DNA of 64,000 nt from Clostridium sp. 1001275B_160808_H3 (GCF_015550425.1 NZ_JADNAT010000004.1:62001-126000); one strand, 5' to 3'; positions 35,189-44,775 are shown, counted from the first letter of the stretch. Notes: generated by a model from the letters alone, not told the origin. Translations and numbers: made by a program.

Positions 35189-35485
35189 ATGGAAAATTTG
35201 ATAATATTAATTTTTGTTTCTTTATTAGCAGAAAGTGTTTGGGAAACTTTAAAAATGATATGGCAAAATGGTAAATTATCCATAGATAAAATAGGAGCGC
35301 TTTGTATAGCTTTAGTAATAACTTTTTCAACTAAATTAGACTTGTTAGAGCTTTTAACTATAAAGTCAAGTATACCATATCTGGGAATAATACTGACTGG
35401 AATATTAATAAGCAGAGGATCAAATTTTATACACGATCTTTTAGTTACTATAGGAACAGTAAAGATAAATAAAAATGGAAGCTAG
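35189..35485 (+). CDS. Small integral membrane protein
   Basis: A 98-residue hydrophobic protein with two or three predicted membrane helices (about 2-20, 37-50 and 60-80). The C-terminal ILISRGSNFIHDLL resembles small membrane proteins found in phages and Firmicute chromosomes that are often labelled holin-like, but there is no phage gene nearby. The ATG at 35189 follows AGAGGTGAG. Its role is unknown. The 226-nt spacer after it is almost pure A+T, and I see nothing in it. Confidence 0.6.
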   Translation: MENLIILIFVSLLAESVWETLKMIWQNGKLSIDKIGALCIALVITFSTKLDLLELLTIKSSIPYLGIILTGILISRGSNFIHDLLVTIGTVKINKNGS

Positions 35486-35711
35486 TTTTATATAAGGAAT
35501 AATATGAAGTTTAATAATTTTTTTGGAGTAGTATCTAGAATTAAATATAGTAACAAATTTAATTATTATATTAAGTGTATTTAAATAATAAAAATATATA
35601 TTAATAAATTTATATTAAAATTAGATTTTAAGTTTTTTATTTAAGAAATAATTTTTTTAATTTAGTTAATACTATAAATAACTAATAAAATCTTACGAAG
35701 GAGGAATTATT

Positions 35712-36080
35712 ATGGGACAAAATAATAATGTAAAAGAAAAGAATAATAGTAGCATCTTGGGATGGATTGGAAGATTAATATTAGTAGCAGTTATTTTAGG
35801 AATAACATCATTTTTAACTCCTGGATTTAGTATTCATGGATTATGGTCTTATTTATTAGCAGCAGTTGTTATAACTGTGTTAGATTATTTAGTAGAGGCA
35901 TTTATGGGTGTAGATGCATCTCCATTTGGAAAAGGAGTAAAAGGGTTTGTAATTGCAGCTGTGATTTTATATTTAGCACAATTTTTGGTACCAAATATGA
36001 GAGTATCAATAATTGGAGCGTTAATAGCTGCAGTAGTAATAGGAGTATTAGATGCTATATTCCCATCAAGAGTTATGTAG
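35712..36080 (+). CDS. Phage holin 4-2 family membrane protein
   Basis: A 122-residue protein with four predicted membrane helices after a polar N-terminus (GQNNNVKEKNNSS). The layout (LILVAVILGITSFLTPGFSI, AAVVITVLDYLVEAFMG, GVKGFVIAAVILYLAQFLVP, IIGALIAAVVIGVLDAIFPS) is that of the Phage_holin_4_2/DUF360 group, common in bacterial chromosomes and not evidence of a prophage. The ribosome binding site is GGAGGA. Function is unconfirmed. Confidence 0.8.
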   Translation: MGQNNNVKEKNNSSILGWIGRLILVAVILGITSFLTPGFSIHGLWSYLLAAVVITVLDYLVEAFMGVDASPFGKGVKGFVIAAVILYLAQFLVPNMRVSIIGALIAAVVIGVLDAIFPSRVM

Positions 36081-36106
36081 ATTTAATTAGTTTAATTATT
36101 ATAAAA

Positions 36107-36153
36107 TTCTAAAGTAATAGAACTCTCTAAGTGAGAGTTCTATTACTTTAGAA
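36107..36153 (+). repeat. Long perfect hairpin downstream of the holin-family gene
   Basis: Arms of 21 bp (36107-36127 and 36133-36153) pair without a mismatch around a 5-nt loop. There is no T tract on the plus strand. It probably acts as an RNA 3'-end stabiliser or unusual terminator. Confidence 0.6.
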
Positions 36154-36243
36154 GTATACTAACTTAAAAGTGCGTACTTGATTTGTAAAAGTATATTTCT
36201 TATACTAAATATAGATTAAACTTATAAAGAAAGGTGATTAGAG

Positions 36244-37287
36244 ATGAAGGATTTATTTACACCCTATAAGATAATGGGTTTAGAATTAAAAAATAGAATA
36301 GTTATGCCACCAATGTGTCAATACTCAGTTGAAAAGAAAGATGGAATAGCAACAGAATGGCATTATATGCATTATGTAAGCAGAGCAATAGGTGGAACTG
36401 GTTTAATAATAGTAGAAATGACAGATGTTGAACCAGATGGACGTATTACAGATTATGATTTAGGATTATGGTGCGATGAGCAAATAGAACCATTAAAGAG
36501 AATTATAGATGAATGTCATAAATACGGAGCAAAGGTTGCAGTTCAAATTGCTCATGCTGGAAGAAAAGCAGAAGATGCTGAAATCCCTGTAGCACCTTCA
36601 CCAATACCATTTGATGATACTTGTAAAACTCCAAGGGAATTATCTACAGAGGAAGTAAAGGAAATGGTAGAAAAGTTTAGACTAGCTGTTAGACGTGCTG
36701 TTAAAGCTGGATTTGATGCTATAGAAATTCATGGAGCACATGGGTACTTAATACATCAATTCCATTCTCCATTAACAAATAAAAGAAATGATGAATATGG
36801 AAAAGATTTAACAAAGTTTGGTTCAGAAGTTATAAAAGCAGCTAAAAGTGAAATGCCAGAAAACATGCCTCTAATAATGCGTATTTCAGGAAGAGAGTAT
36901 GTTGAAGGTGGATATGGAATAGAAACAGGAATAGAACTTGCAAGAGCATATCAAAAAGCAGGAGCAGATATGTTCCATATAAGTGCAGGTGGAGAAGGTC
37001 CAATAGCAGCAGCAGGAAGACCAGGTACTCATGCAGCTTATCAAGTTCCATATGCAAGAGCCATAAAAGAAGCGTTAAACGCAGAAGTAATTGCAGTTGG
37101 AAAGTTAGACGAGCCAGATCTTGCAAATGCTGTAATAGGTAATGAAGAAGCAGATCTTGTAGCAGTTGGAAGAGCTATGTTTAGAAATCCATATTGGGCA
37201 TTGCAAGCAGCAGTTAAACTAAATAAGAAAACTGATTTACCTAAACAATATGAGTTAGGCTTTCCAAGAAGCATTCAAAATAAATAA
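36244..37287 (+). CDS. namA: NADPH:flavin oxidoreductase, old yellow enzyme family (NamA/YqjM-like)
   Basis: FMN enzyme that reduces electrophilic alkenes with NADPH. The 347-residue protein belongs to the YqjM (thermophilic-like) class: PPMCQYS carries the class-defining Cys near residue 26, [18 protein letters not shown] holds the substrate-binding HxxH pair, and [14 protein letters not shown] closes the FMN site. Natural substrates are uncertain; it may detoxify enones. Its ribosome binding site is AAAGGTGA. The DUF1653 gene follows by ten nt and may be cotranscribed. Confidence 0.93.
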   Translation: MKDLFTPYKIMGLELKNRIVMPPMCQYSVEKKDGIATEWHYMHYVSRAIGGTGLIIVEMTDVEPDGRITDYDLGLWCDEQIEPLKRIIDECHKYGAKVAVQIAHAGRKAEDAEIPVAPSPIPFDDTCKTPRELSTEEVKEMVEKFRLAVRRAVKAGFDAIEIHGAHGYLIHQFHSPLTNKRNDEYGKDLTKFGSEVIKAAKSEMPENMPLIMRISGREYVEGGYGIETGIELARAYQKAGADMFHISAGGEGPIAAAGRPGTHAAYQVPYARAIKEALNAEVIAVGKLDEPDLANAVIGNEEADLVAVGRAMFRNPYWALQAAVKLNKKTDLPKQYELGFPRSIQNK

Positions 37288-37297
37288 GGAGAATGAT

Positions 37298-37636
37298 ATG
37301 AGAGATTTAAAATATCCAGCTATTTATAAGCATTTTAAAAATAATTATTATGCCGTTATGGGAATTAGTAATATTCAAGAAGATAAAAATATTCTTAATG
37401 ATAGTGAGATACTTCAAGCTTTTCATACCGAATTAAATTCAACGATAGATATTTATAAAAAAGGAAATTTATATTTTCACTTAGAAAATTACTCAAAAGA
37501 ATTGGTATTATATAAAGCACTTTATGATGATAAGGGAATATATGCAAGACCTATTGAAATGTTTTTAAGTGAAGTAGATAGAAAAAAATATCCAAATGTA
37601 GATCAAGAGTATAGATTTGAATTATTTAGATATTAA
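37298..37636 (+). CDS. DUF1653 protein
   Basis: A 112-residue protein carrying the DUF1653 pattern: an opening [14 protein letters not shown] and a closing [25 protein letters not shown]. Most family members are about 70 residues; here some 45 extra residues separate the two conserved parts, forming an insert ([19 protein letters not shown]...). Its function is not known. AAGGAGA lies at good distance, and it is next to namA with a shared terminator. Confidence 0.75.
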   Translation: MRDLKYPAIYKHFKNNYYAVMGISNIQEDKNILNDSEILQAFHTELNSTIDIYKKGNLYFHLENYSKELVLYKALYDDKGIYARPIEMFLSEVDRKKYPNVDQEYRFELFRY

Positions 37637-37639
37637 TTA

Positions 37640-37686
37640 AAAATAGCTGATAGTACTTGTAATAAGATTACTATCAGCTATTTTTT
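37640..37686 (+). terminator. Bidirectional terminator, namA-DUF1653 / hemerythrin
   Basis: A perfect 16-bp stem (37640-37655 with 37669-37684) carries A and T tracts at both ends and lies between convergent genes. Confidence 0.9.
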
Positions 37687-37687
37687 G

Positions 37688-38089
37688 TTACAAACTCAAA
37701 TATTTATGTATATTTTTATCTGTCTCTAGTATATGTACTTTTATCCAGTTAGAAACAACATCTAGTATATTATTAATATACTGTTTTTGAGCGATATCTA
37801 TTGAATAAATATCAAAAGAATTAATTTGTTCTATAAATGAATCATGAGCAAATTTATGAGATAAAAATTTGGAATACCCATTTTTTAGCATAAATTCTTC
37901 CTCAGTTTTAAAATGATAAATAGTATAATCTTTTAGTTGCTCTAAAATTGCTATTATCTTATCATATTTATCATCGTCATGATTCTTAAGTAATAGTTCA
38001 TAGCAATTATCAAGGATATCGAATAATTCTTTATGTTGACTATCGATAACCTCTATGTTTACAGAAAAATTTTCGGACCAAGATCCCAT
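37688..38089 (-). CDS. Bacteriohemerythrin
   Basis: A four-helix di-iron protein that binds oxygen or senses redox state. All iron ligands are visible: IDSQHKELFD, HFKTEEEFM, HKFAHDSF and HILETDK. With the start at 38089 the protein has 133 residues, normal for single-domain hemerythrins. I chose this ATG because GGGGGG lies nine nt before it and the protein then starts MGSWSENFSVNIEVID, as in relatives; the ATG at 38125 has no ribosome binding site. In an anaerobe it likely scavenges or delivers oxygen. Confidence 0.92.
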   Translation of the reverse strand: MGSWSENFSVNIEVIDSQHKELFDILDNCYELLLKNHDDDKYDKIIAILEQLKDYTIYHFKTEEEFMLKNGYSKFLSHKFAHDSFIEQINSFDIYSIDIAQKQYINNILDVVSNWIKVHILETDKNIHKYLSL

Positions 38090-38125
38090 ATTATTATACC
38101 CCCCAGTATAATATATATGATTCAA

Positions 38126-38710
38126 TTTTAAAATGATATAAAGTTTAATTTTAAATTATAAAAAATTATAGCATTTAAATAGTGTGCAAAATTGAAACAT
38201 ATATTTTATTTTTTATGTTAATCATTTAAGTGTATACTAAATGTTTAGTAAAAGTTTATAATATTAGTATAGCTTAAATAATTTACAAATTTATTATAAT
38301 ATGTGCAAATTAAATACACAATGATAAAAGAAGAACATAACAAAGAAGTTATAAATTAGGATAAATTAGTAATATATAATAAATTTTTATATAATTTAAT
38401 TTAAAATATGGATTTGATATACATAATATAAAATATAGTAATAATTTACTATATAGAAAATATATCTATAGTAGATAATTAAATTATTATGAAAGAAGTA
38501 AAAAGTAATAAGAGAATATAGTAACTTTACTGAAAAATTAATTAACTAATTGACTCTTCTATTTTATGGGTATATATTATGGATATGGTAATAAAATTAG
38601 GTATAGAAATAAATTATAAATCCTTCAAATTTAGTATTAAAGATGAAGAGTAAGAAATCGAATATAGTTTAATAAAATATTTAAAAAGTTTAAGTTTTAG
38701 GAGTGAAACT
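38126..38710 (+). other. AT-rich spacer between hemerythrin gene and galM
   Basis: No gene is visible in these 585 nt. Features are a perfect palindrome ACTAAATGTTTAGT (38236-38249), followed eight nt later by TATAAT (38257-38262), and an imperfect inverted repeat around TACTATA/TATAGTA (38447-38473). A 24-codon ORF at 38580-38654 has no good ribosome binding site. The palindrome and TATAAT could be an operator and promoter giving a long galM leader. Confidence 0.4.
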
Positions 38711-39754
38711 ATGGAAATTTTAAAGGTATCAATTGGAGAATTTAATGGAAGAGCTGTTGAAAGCTATAATCTAAGGAACTCAAAAGGATTTGGCATAAAT
38801 GTATTGAATTATGGAGCGATATTAACTGATTTATTGGTGCCAGATAAAAATGGAGTAATAGAAAATGTAGTTTTAAAATATCAAGATTTAAATAAGTATG
38901 AGGAAAATCCTTCATATTATGGAGCTTTAATAGGTAGGACTGCTGGAAGAATAGCAAATGGAAAAGTTCATCTAAATGACAACGTTTTATACTTTAATAA
39001 AAATTATGGAGTAAATCAAGGGCATGGAGGAAATATAGGATTTAGTAAGAAGTTTTTTGAAATTGAAACATATGCAAATGAAAATGAAGCATATGTTGAA
39101 CTTTATTACTTAAGTCCATCTGGTGAAGAAGGGTATCCAGGAAATTTAAATTTAACTGTAAGATATACTATTACAGAAAATAATGAATTTAAAATATCAT
39201 ATAAAGCAAAAAGTGATGCAGATACGCTAGTTAATTTAACAAATCACAGCTATTTTAATTTAAGTGGAAATTGCAAGGAAGATATACTAAGTCATTATTT
39301 ATATATAGATAGTGATTTCTTAATTGAGCTTAATAAAAATTCAGTTCCAACTGGAGAAATTATAAATATTGAAGGAACTCCATTTGACTTTACAAACCCT
39401 AAGACAATAGGAAGAGATATAGAAGATGATGATTATCAACTTGAAATTGGACAAGGATACGATCATCCATGGGTTTTAAATGGAGGAGATGATATAAAGC
39501 TTAGATTATATCATAAAGCATCTGGTAGACAAATGGACGTTTATACAAATCAAAATAGTGTAGTGCTATATTCACTTAACTTCCCTGACAATGAGCTTTT
39601 AGATTGTGGGAAAAAGCCAGGTAGAAGAGGTGCATTGGCTATAGAAACTCAATGTCCACCTATAGGAGAAGATAATACTTTTGCTAAATACTCTATTTTA
39701 AGAAAAGGTGAAGAATATAATAAAGAAACAATATATAAATTCTCTATTATATAA
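38711..39754 (+). CDS. galM: Aldose 1-epimerase (mutarotase)
   Basis: Interconverts alpha and beta anomers of hexoses such as galactose. The 347-residue protein has the family sequence ALIGRTAGRIANG, NQGHGGNIGFSKK (substrate His), LTNHSYFNLSG (catalytic His), YDHPWVLN, and the catalytic Glu in LAIETQCPP. There is no signal peptide. The ribosome binding site is TAGGAGTG. No other sugar genes lie beside it, so the sugar cannot be inferred from context. Confidence 0.95.
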   Translation: MEILKVSIGEFNGRAVESYNLRNSKGFGINVLNYGAILTDLLVPDKNGVIENVVLKYQDLNKYEENPSYYGALIGRTAGRIANGKVHLNDNVLYFNKNYGVNQGHGGNIGFSKKFFEIETYANENEAYVELYYLSPSGEEGYPGNLNLTVRYTITENNEFKISYKAKSDADTLVNLTNHSYFNLSGNCKEDILSHYLYIDSDFLIELNKNSVPTGEIINIEGTPFDFTNPKTIGRDIEDDDYQLEIGQGYDHPWVLNGGDDIKLRLYHKASGRQMDVYTNQNSVVLYSLNFPDNELLDCGKKPGRRGALAIETQCPPIGEDNTFAKYSILRKGEEYNKETIYKFSII

Positions 39755-39775
39755 ACTGTAATATATAATAAGATA

Positions 39776-39810
39776 AAAGGCAGTACTATTAAAGTATTGT
39801 CTTTTTTTAT
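39776..39810 (+). terminator. Terminator of galM
   Basis: A 12-bp stem with GU pairs (39776-39787 with 39792-39803) is followed by seven T. Confidence 0.82.
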
Positions 39811-39954
39811 AAAGAGAAATATTTGGTATTAAGAAAAAAATAATTTAATCTATAGTGGTTTACTTAATTTTTTTAGTTATATTTTTGTTAAATATCATTT
39901 TTTCTAAAGTTACTATATAAAATATAAGTATATAACTGTGGGAGAGGTATTTAT

Positions 39955-40737
39955 ATGCAAAAGAGATTAGCTTATGATATATTTATTGGTTTACTATCGC
40001 TAATGAGTGCAATAATGATAATATTAGATCTTATGTATAAGCTTCCAATTAGTGTAATAGAAACCTTTTATTATATAAATTTAATAATTTGCTGTATATT
40101 TTTTATAGATTATGTATTAAGATTAGTTTTATCTATGAATAAGACTAAGTTTATAGTTAATAATTTCATAGATTTAATTTCTATAATACCTATTATTGGA
40201 GTAGGTAAATTTATTTATGCTTTAAATATAGGAGGAGCCATAGACTTAAAATTATTATTAAAGTTATTAAAAGTTATAATGTTGATAATTCTAATAATTA
40301 AGTTTAAAAATAAAATAAGGGAATCTATAAGATTAAATAAGTTTAATCATATGTTAATTCTAACAACTATTATAATAGTACTGGCAGCTGTAATTATTTC
40401 CTTATTAGAAAATATGAGTTTTGCTGATGCTATTTGGTGGAGCTTTGTTACATTTACAACTGTTGGATATGGGGATGTTTTGCTTACAACCAATTTAGGT
40501 AGAGTAGTTGCAATTTTTTTAATGGTTTTTGGAATTGGGTTTATAGGGGTAACGACAAGTACCATAGCTGCCTATATAATAAATAATGATGGAAAAAAGA
40601 AGAGAAAAAAAGATTTTAAGACTGAAACTATAGATTTTATTAAATACAAAATAGATAACCTAGATTCTTTATCTGACTCTGAACTTGATAATATATATAA
40701 AACATTAAAGACTTTAAAATCAGATAAAAAGAACTAA
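39955..40737 (+). CDS. Potassium channel, six-transmembrane type
   Basis: A 260-residue ion-channel subunit. Five or six helices are predicted: a voltage-sensor-like S1-S4 region (about 8-115) and the pore helices S5 and S6 around the selectivity filter TVGYGD at residues 169-174. The S4-like helix (LKLLLKLLKVIMLIILIIKFKNK) has lysines rather than a regular arginine ladder, so voltage sensitivity is doubtful. The C-terminal tail is short and charged, with no RCK domain. The ribosome binding site is GGGAGAGG. A glycosidase-like gene follows with no terminator between. Confidence 0.9.
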   Translation: MQKRLAYDIFIGLLSLMSAIMIILDLMYKLPISVIETFYYINLIICCIFFIDYVLRLVLSMNKTKFIVNNFIDLISIIPIIGVGKFIYALNIGGAIDLKLLLKLLKVIMLIILIIKFKNKIRESIRLNKFNHMLILTTIIIVLAAVIISLLENMSFADAIWWSFVTFTTVGYGDVLLTTNLGRVVAIFLMVFGIGFIGVTTSTIAAYIINNDGKKKRKKDFKTETIDFIKYKIDNLDSLSDSELDNIYKTLKTLKSDKKN

Positions 40738-40769
40738 TTAGAATAACATTTATAAGGAGAAAAAGATAT

Positions 40770-41909
40770 ATGAAAAAAACTAACAAATTAATTAGTATAG
40801 TAGCAGTAATATTACTATTTGTAACAATCTGCATCTATTTAAGTTATATATATTTATTTAAATATATAAAAAATATTGAAATAAACTCAGTTATATCAAG
40901 AGAAGAAGTAAGTAAAGAAGAAAATATATTAAATGAGTTTATAAGCAAAAAGTTAATGAGTGAATTAGGTGGTATATACACTAATTATAATAATATTTCT
41001 ACAGAAGGAGATTTAACTAAAGGCCATGATATTTTATCTGAATCTCAAGGACTTATATTAAATTATTATTTATATAAAAATAATAAAGATGAGTTTTATG
41101 ATTCATTTAAATACATAAAGGAAAATATGTTTTTAAAAAATGGACTTATTAGTTGGAGAATAGAAAATAATAAAAGTTCAGAAGTATCTGCAACTATAGA
41201 TGATTTAAGAATAGCAAGAGCATTAATAATTGGAGCAGAGGAGTTTGACAATTTAAAATATAGATATTATGGAATAAAAATATCAAATGGAATTTATAAA
41301 AATTTAATTCAAGAAAATAGATTAATAGATTTTCATGATGGATATGGGAAAAGTAATGTAACTACACTATGCTATTTAGATTTATATGCATTAAAGTTAT
41401 TTTCTTTATTTGATGATAAATGGAATGATGTGTACAATAAATCAATTCAGATTATAAATGAGGGATATATAAGCGATAAATTACCTCTATATAGAAAGTA
41501 CTATGATGGTAATGTAGAAAGTTTTGATAATGAAGAAAATATCGATACTTTACTATCAATTTTAGTTATTCTTAATAAGGCTGAGGCTAATGAAGATATA
41601 AGTAAAAGTGTTGCTTGGATTAAAGAAAGATTGAAGTATATTGGTTATATATCAACATCTTATAATGTAAATACTATGGATGAAAGCAGAATAGAATCTA
41701 CATCAATTTATGCAAATATAGCGCAAATAGCAAAAGTTATAAATGATGAAGAACTTTATGATATGGCAATTAACAAAATGAAAAATTTTCAAGTAATAAA
41801 TGAAAAAAGTAATATATATGGAGCATTTGGTAATGAACAAACAGAAGATGTTTATTCTTATGATAATTTAAATGCTTTATTAGCATTTAGAAGAAAATTT
41901 AATAAATAA
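40770..41909 (+). CDS. Membrane-anchored glycosidase-like protein (GH8/GH126 type)
   Basis: A 379-residue protein with an N-terminal membrane anchor (about 7-30), so the rest should lie outside the cell. The body looks like an (alpha/alpha)6 glycosidase: a Glu in LSESQG at residue 91 matches the catalytic acid region of GH8, and ATIDDLRIARAL (Asp144/145) matches the downstream acidic pair. The pattern agrees with GH126, a family founded on a Clostridium perfringens protein, but this is by eye. The substrate is unknown. It begins 33 nt after the potassium channel, with an AAGGAGA ribosome binding site. Confidence 0.7.
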   Translation: MKKTNKLISIVAVILLFVTICIYLSYIYLFKYIKNIEINSVISREEVSKEENILNEFISKKLMSELGGIYTNYNNISTEGDLTKGHDILSESQGLILNYYLYKNNKDEFYDSFKYIKENMFLKNGLISWRIENNKSSEVSATIDDLRIARALIIGAEEFDNLKYRYYGIKISNGIYKNLIQENRLIDFHDGYGKSNVTTLCYLDLYALKLFSLFDDKWNDVYNKSIQIINEGYISDKLPLYRKYYDGNVESFDNEENIDTLLSILVILNKAEANEDISKSVAWIKERLKYIGYISTSYNVNTMDESRIESTSIYANIAQIAKVINDEELYDMAINKMKNFQVINEKSNIYGAFGNEQTEDVYSYDNLNALLAFRRKFNK

Positions 41910-42128
41910 AAAGTAAAAAAATTTTAATTATAAATCCATAATATTATTTAATTTTCATATTATTTATTAAGAAGATAACTTTATTAATATATTATTGTCT
42001 AGAGAAATTTTTATTTTCTAAAGAAATTTTAGCAAAATAAAAAATCTTTATTTGTACTTATATAATAATTTAAATGCAAAATGAGAAAAATAGTACTGGT
42101 TGCAGATAACATTATTGGAGGATTACAA

Positions 42129-44282
42129 ATGAAGAACATATTTAGAATATTTTCAAGAGATATAAAAAGCATAGCAACTAATTGGGTTGCATTAATAATT
42201 ATTGTTGGACTTATGATATTACCATCTTTATATGCATGGTTTAATATTAGAGCTAGTTGGGATCCTTATGGAAATACAGGAGGAATAAAAGTAGCTATAG
42301 TAAATAAAGATAAAGGTGGTAGTCTTCAGGAAAAAAATTTAAATGTAGGAGATGAATTAGTAAATAAACTTAAAGAAAATGGTAGTCTTGGATGGAATTT
42401 TGTTAGCGAAGAAGAGGGGAATCAAGGCGTAGAAAAAGGAAAGTATTATGCAACGATAATAATACCTGAAAACTTTACAGAAGAAACATTATCTATAATT
42501 AGTAAAGAGATTAAAAGGCCTACTTTAATATATAAGGTAAATCAAAAAAGTAATGCTATCGCACCTAAGATAACTGATAAAGGTATAACTACAATTAAAT
42601 CTCAAGTTGATAGTAATATAATTGAAACTGTAGATGGAACTATCTTTAAAATATTAAATGAAGCTGGGGTTAGTCTTGAAGGATCAAGAGATAAAATATT
42701 AAAGCTAATAAATGGTGTAATAAATATTAATAGCAGAATGCCAGAAATAGAAAATATAATAAATCAAGCTTATGATGGCAGTGCTAAAGCTGATGATTTA
42801 GTTAATAAAGTAAAGGATACTTTGCCTTTGCTACAAGATACATTAAAGACTAGTAATGATTTATTAGCTGACACTAAAAATGCATTAGAAAAGTCTAAAG
42901 AAGGTTTAAAAGAAGTTGCACCAGTAATAAAAGAAGATCTGGAATTTATAAATAATGCGTTAAGTGGAATAGAAGCTGGTATTGATGGTCTTATGAATAT
43001 TAATATTGATAAGGATGCTATAATAAGGAGACTTGATAATGTGAGTCTACATATTACAGAGGTTAGCGATAAGATTAGTAATATAATAAAGGTTTTAGAG
43101 CCGTTATCAAAATTTAATGATAACTTAAAAGCTGTGATAAATGATTTAAATTTAGCAAGCTCAAAATTGCAATCAATTAATAGTATTATAGGTGAAATTC
43201 AAAACTCAGTAGGTAACAATAACCCGATTGATAAAAATAAACTTCAGCAAATTAAGGATTTAGTGACAAGCAATAAAAATATAATTTCTAATATTTTAAA
43301 TAATTATGATTCACAATATATTCCTGCTATTAATAAAGCAATTGATCAAATGAATACAATTGCTGATAACAGTATTAAACTAGTTGGAGAAGCTACTACT
43401 TCTATTCCTGATATAGCAAGTTTATTAGAAAAGTTAGATAAAGGACTTAAAGTAGGAAGAGAAGATATAGGAAAGCTAAAAGAAGAAATGCCAACTATAA
43501 AATCAAGTTTAGCTAATATATCTTCAAAATTGTCTTCTATAAATAATGAAGAAGAAATAAATAAAATATTAAGTTTAATGAAGAATGATTGGCAAGCGAT
43601 AAGTGATTTTTTAGGTAGTCCAGTAGAAATAAAAGAAGAAATATTATTTTCTATTCCTAATTATGGTTCTGCAATGTCTCCGTTTTACTCAACACTTGCT
43701 TTATGGGTGGGGGCCTTAATTTTAGTTTCTTTATTAACAACAAATCCGCATGGATTTAATGAAGAAATAAATTTTAAACCTTACGAAAAATATTTTGGAA
43801 AGTTTTTAACTTTTGCATTTATAGGAATATGCCAATCTTTAATATTAAGCTTAGGAGATATATATTTGTTAAAATGTTATGTGTTAAATAAGTGGTTATT
43901 TATAGGAATAAGTATTTTAAGTAGCTTAGTATTTATATTAATAGTTTATACTCTAGTTTCTATATTTGGAAATGTAGGTAAGGCAATAGCAGTTATACTA
44001 TTAGTTATTCAAGTTGCTGGAGCAGGAGGAACTTTCCCAGTTGAAGTTATGCCTAGCTTTTTCAAAAAGGTAAATCCATTTTTACCATTTACATATTCAA
44101 TTTCAGCTATGAGGGAGTCTGTAGCAGGAATTGTAAGGTCAAATTTAACTAGAGATATAACTATGATAGTTATTTATGGAGTAATATCTGTAATAATAGG
44201 ATTATTCCTAAAGGGACCTATAAATAAGATAAGTAAAAAGTTTATTGAAAAATTAAATGAAAGTGGATTAGTAGGTCATTAA
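42129..44282 (+). CDS. YhgE/Pip family membrane protein
   Basis: A 717-residue membrane protein of the YhgE/Pip (phage infection protein) group, related to ABC-2 permeases. One helix lies near the N-terminus (WVALIIIVGLMILPSLYAWFNI), then a long extracellular region with coiled-coil and helical repeats, then about five helices in the last 200 residues, including PFYSTLALWVGALILVSLL. Some homologues are phage receptors or take part in type VII secretion; the role here is not known. The ATG at 42129 follows GGAGG; an ATG at 42081 lies upstream of that site and is unlikely. Confidence 0.9.
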   Translation: MKNIFRIFSRDIKSIATNWVALIIIVGLMILPSLYAWFNIRASWDPYGNTGGIKVAIVNKDKGGSLQEKNLNVGDELVNKLKENGSLGWNFVSEEEGNQGVEKGKYYATIIIPENFTEETLSIISKEIKRPTLIYKVNQKSNAIAPKITDKGITTIKSQVDSNIIETVDGTIFKILNEAGVSLEGSRDKILKLINGVININSRMPEIENIINQAYDGSAKADDLVNKVKDTLPLLQDTLKTSNDLLADTKNALEKSKEGLKEVAPVIKEDLEFINNALSGIEAGIDGLMNINIDKDAIIRRLDNVSLHITEVSDKISNIIKVLEPLSKFNDNLKAVINDLNLASSKLQSINSIIGEIQNSVGNNNPIDKNKLQQIKDLVTSNKNIISNILNNYDSQYIPAINKAIDQMNTIADNSIKLVGEATTSIPDIASLLEKLDKGLKVGREDIGKLKEEMPTIKSSLANISSKLSSINNEEEINKILSLMKNDWQAISDFLGSPVEIKEEILFSIPNYGSAMSPFYSTLALWVGALILVSLLTTNPHGFNEEINFKPYEKYFGKFLTFAFIGICQSLILSLGDIYLLKCYVLNKWLFIGISILSSLVFILIVYTLVSIFGNVGKAIAVILLVIQVAGAGGTFPVEVMPSFFKKVNPFLPFTYSISAMRESVAGIVRSNLTRDITMIVIYGVISVIIGLFLKGPINKISKKFIEKLNESGLVGH

Positions 44283-44298
44283 TAATTAGTAATAATAA

Positions 44299-44341
44299 AG
44301 AAATATAAGGAATTCAGAATATCTGAATTCCTTATATTTCT
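44299..44341 (+). repeat. Long perfect hairpin after the YhgE/Pip gene
   Basis: Arms of 20 bp (44299-44318 and 44322-44341) pair perfectly around a 3-nt loop. The right arm is T-rich but no pure T tract follows. It probably forms the 3' end of the YhgE/Pip mRNA. Confidence 0.65.
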
Positions 44342-44395
44342 ATTAGAGTTTAGTAGAACATATCAATTAATAATTTTAGAAGTGATTTGATATAA

Positions 44396-44689
44396 AATTA
44401 TTATAAATCTTTAATAGATTTAAGAAAGAATAATGAAATAATATCTGAAGGAAGTTTTCTCCCTGTATTAGAGGACCATTCAAAGATACTGGCTTATATT
44501 AGAGAGTATGAAGGTGAGAAAATCTTAGTTGCATGTAATTTTTATGGAGAAAAGACTATGGCATCTTTAAAGGAGATAGAAAATATAAAAACTACTGTAA
44601 TGTTAAATAATTCAGACGAGAATAAAATTGTTGAAGATAAGATATTTTTAGCACCTTATGGATGCATAGTGGTTTCTTTAAATAAATAA
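44396..44689 (+). pseudogene. C-terminal remnant of a GH13 alpha-glucosidase
   Basis: A 97-codon frame with no start codon or ribosome binding site reads like the end of oligo-1,6-glucosidase or trehalose-6-phosphate hydrolase: YYKSLIDLRKNNEIISEGSF, then AYIREYEGEKILVACNFYG and IFLAPYGCIVVSLNK. In intact enzymes (about 550 residues) this is the C-terminal beta domain. A TAA lies just before the conserved part, and the catalytic barrel is absent. It is best read as what is left after a deletion that joined the end of this gene to the YhgE/Pip region. Confidence 0.8.
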
Positions 44690-44716
44690 GTGTTGTTTTA
44701 AACATATTTATAAATG

Positions 44717-44775
44717 AACAACCATGTATGAAAAAGTATATTAATCTTTCTTATACATGGTTGTTATATTTTTTA
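44717..44775 (+). terminator. Terminator after the alpha-glucosidase remnant
   Basis: A 13-bp stem (44717-44729 with 44753-44765) with a 23-nt partly paired loop, followed by ATATTTTTT. It probably belonged to the lost gene. Confidence 0.8.

Noticed and set aside
35189..36080. Prophage remnant suggested by two holin-like membrane proteins
   Set aside because: No integrase, terminase, capsid or lysin gene is present, and the holin 4-2 family is common in chromosomes without phage.
42081..42128. N-terminal extension of the YhgE/Pip protein from ATG 42081
   Set aside because: The extension precedes the GGAGG ribosome binding site, and the protein aligns with relatives only from the ATG at 42129.
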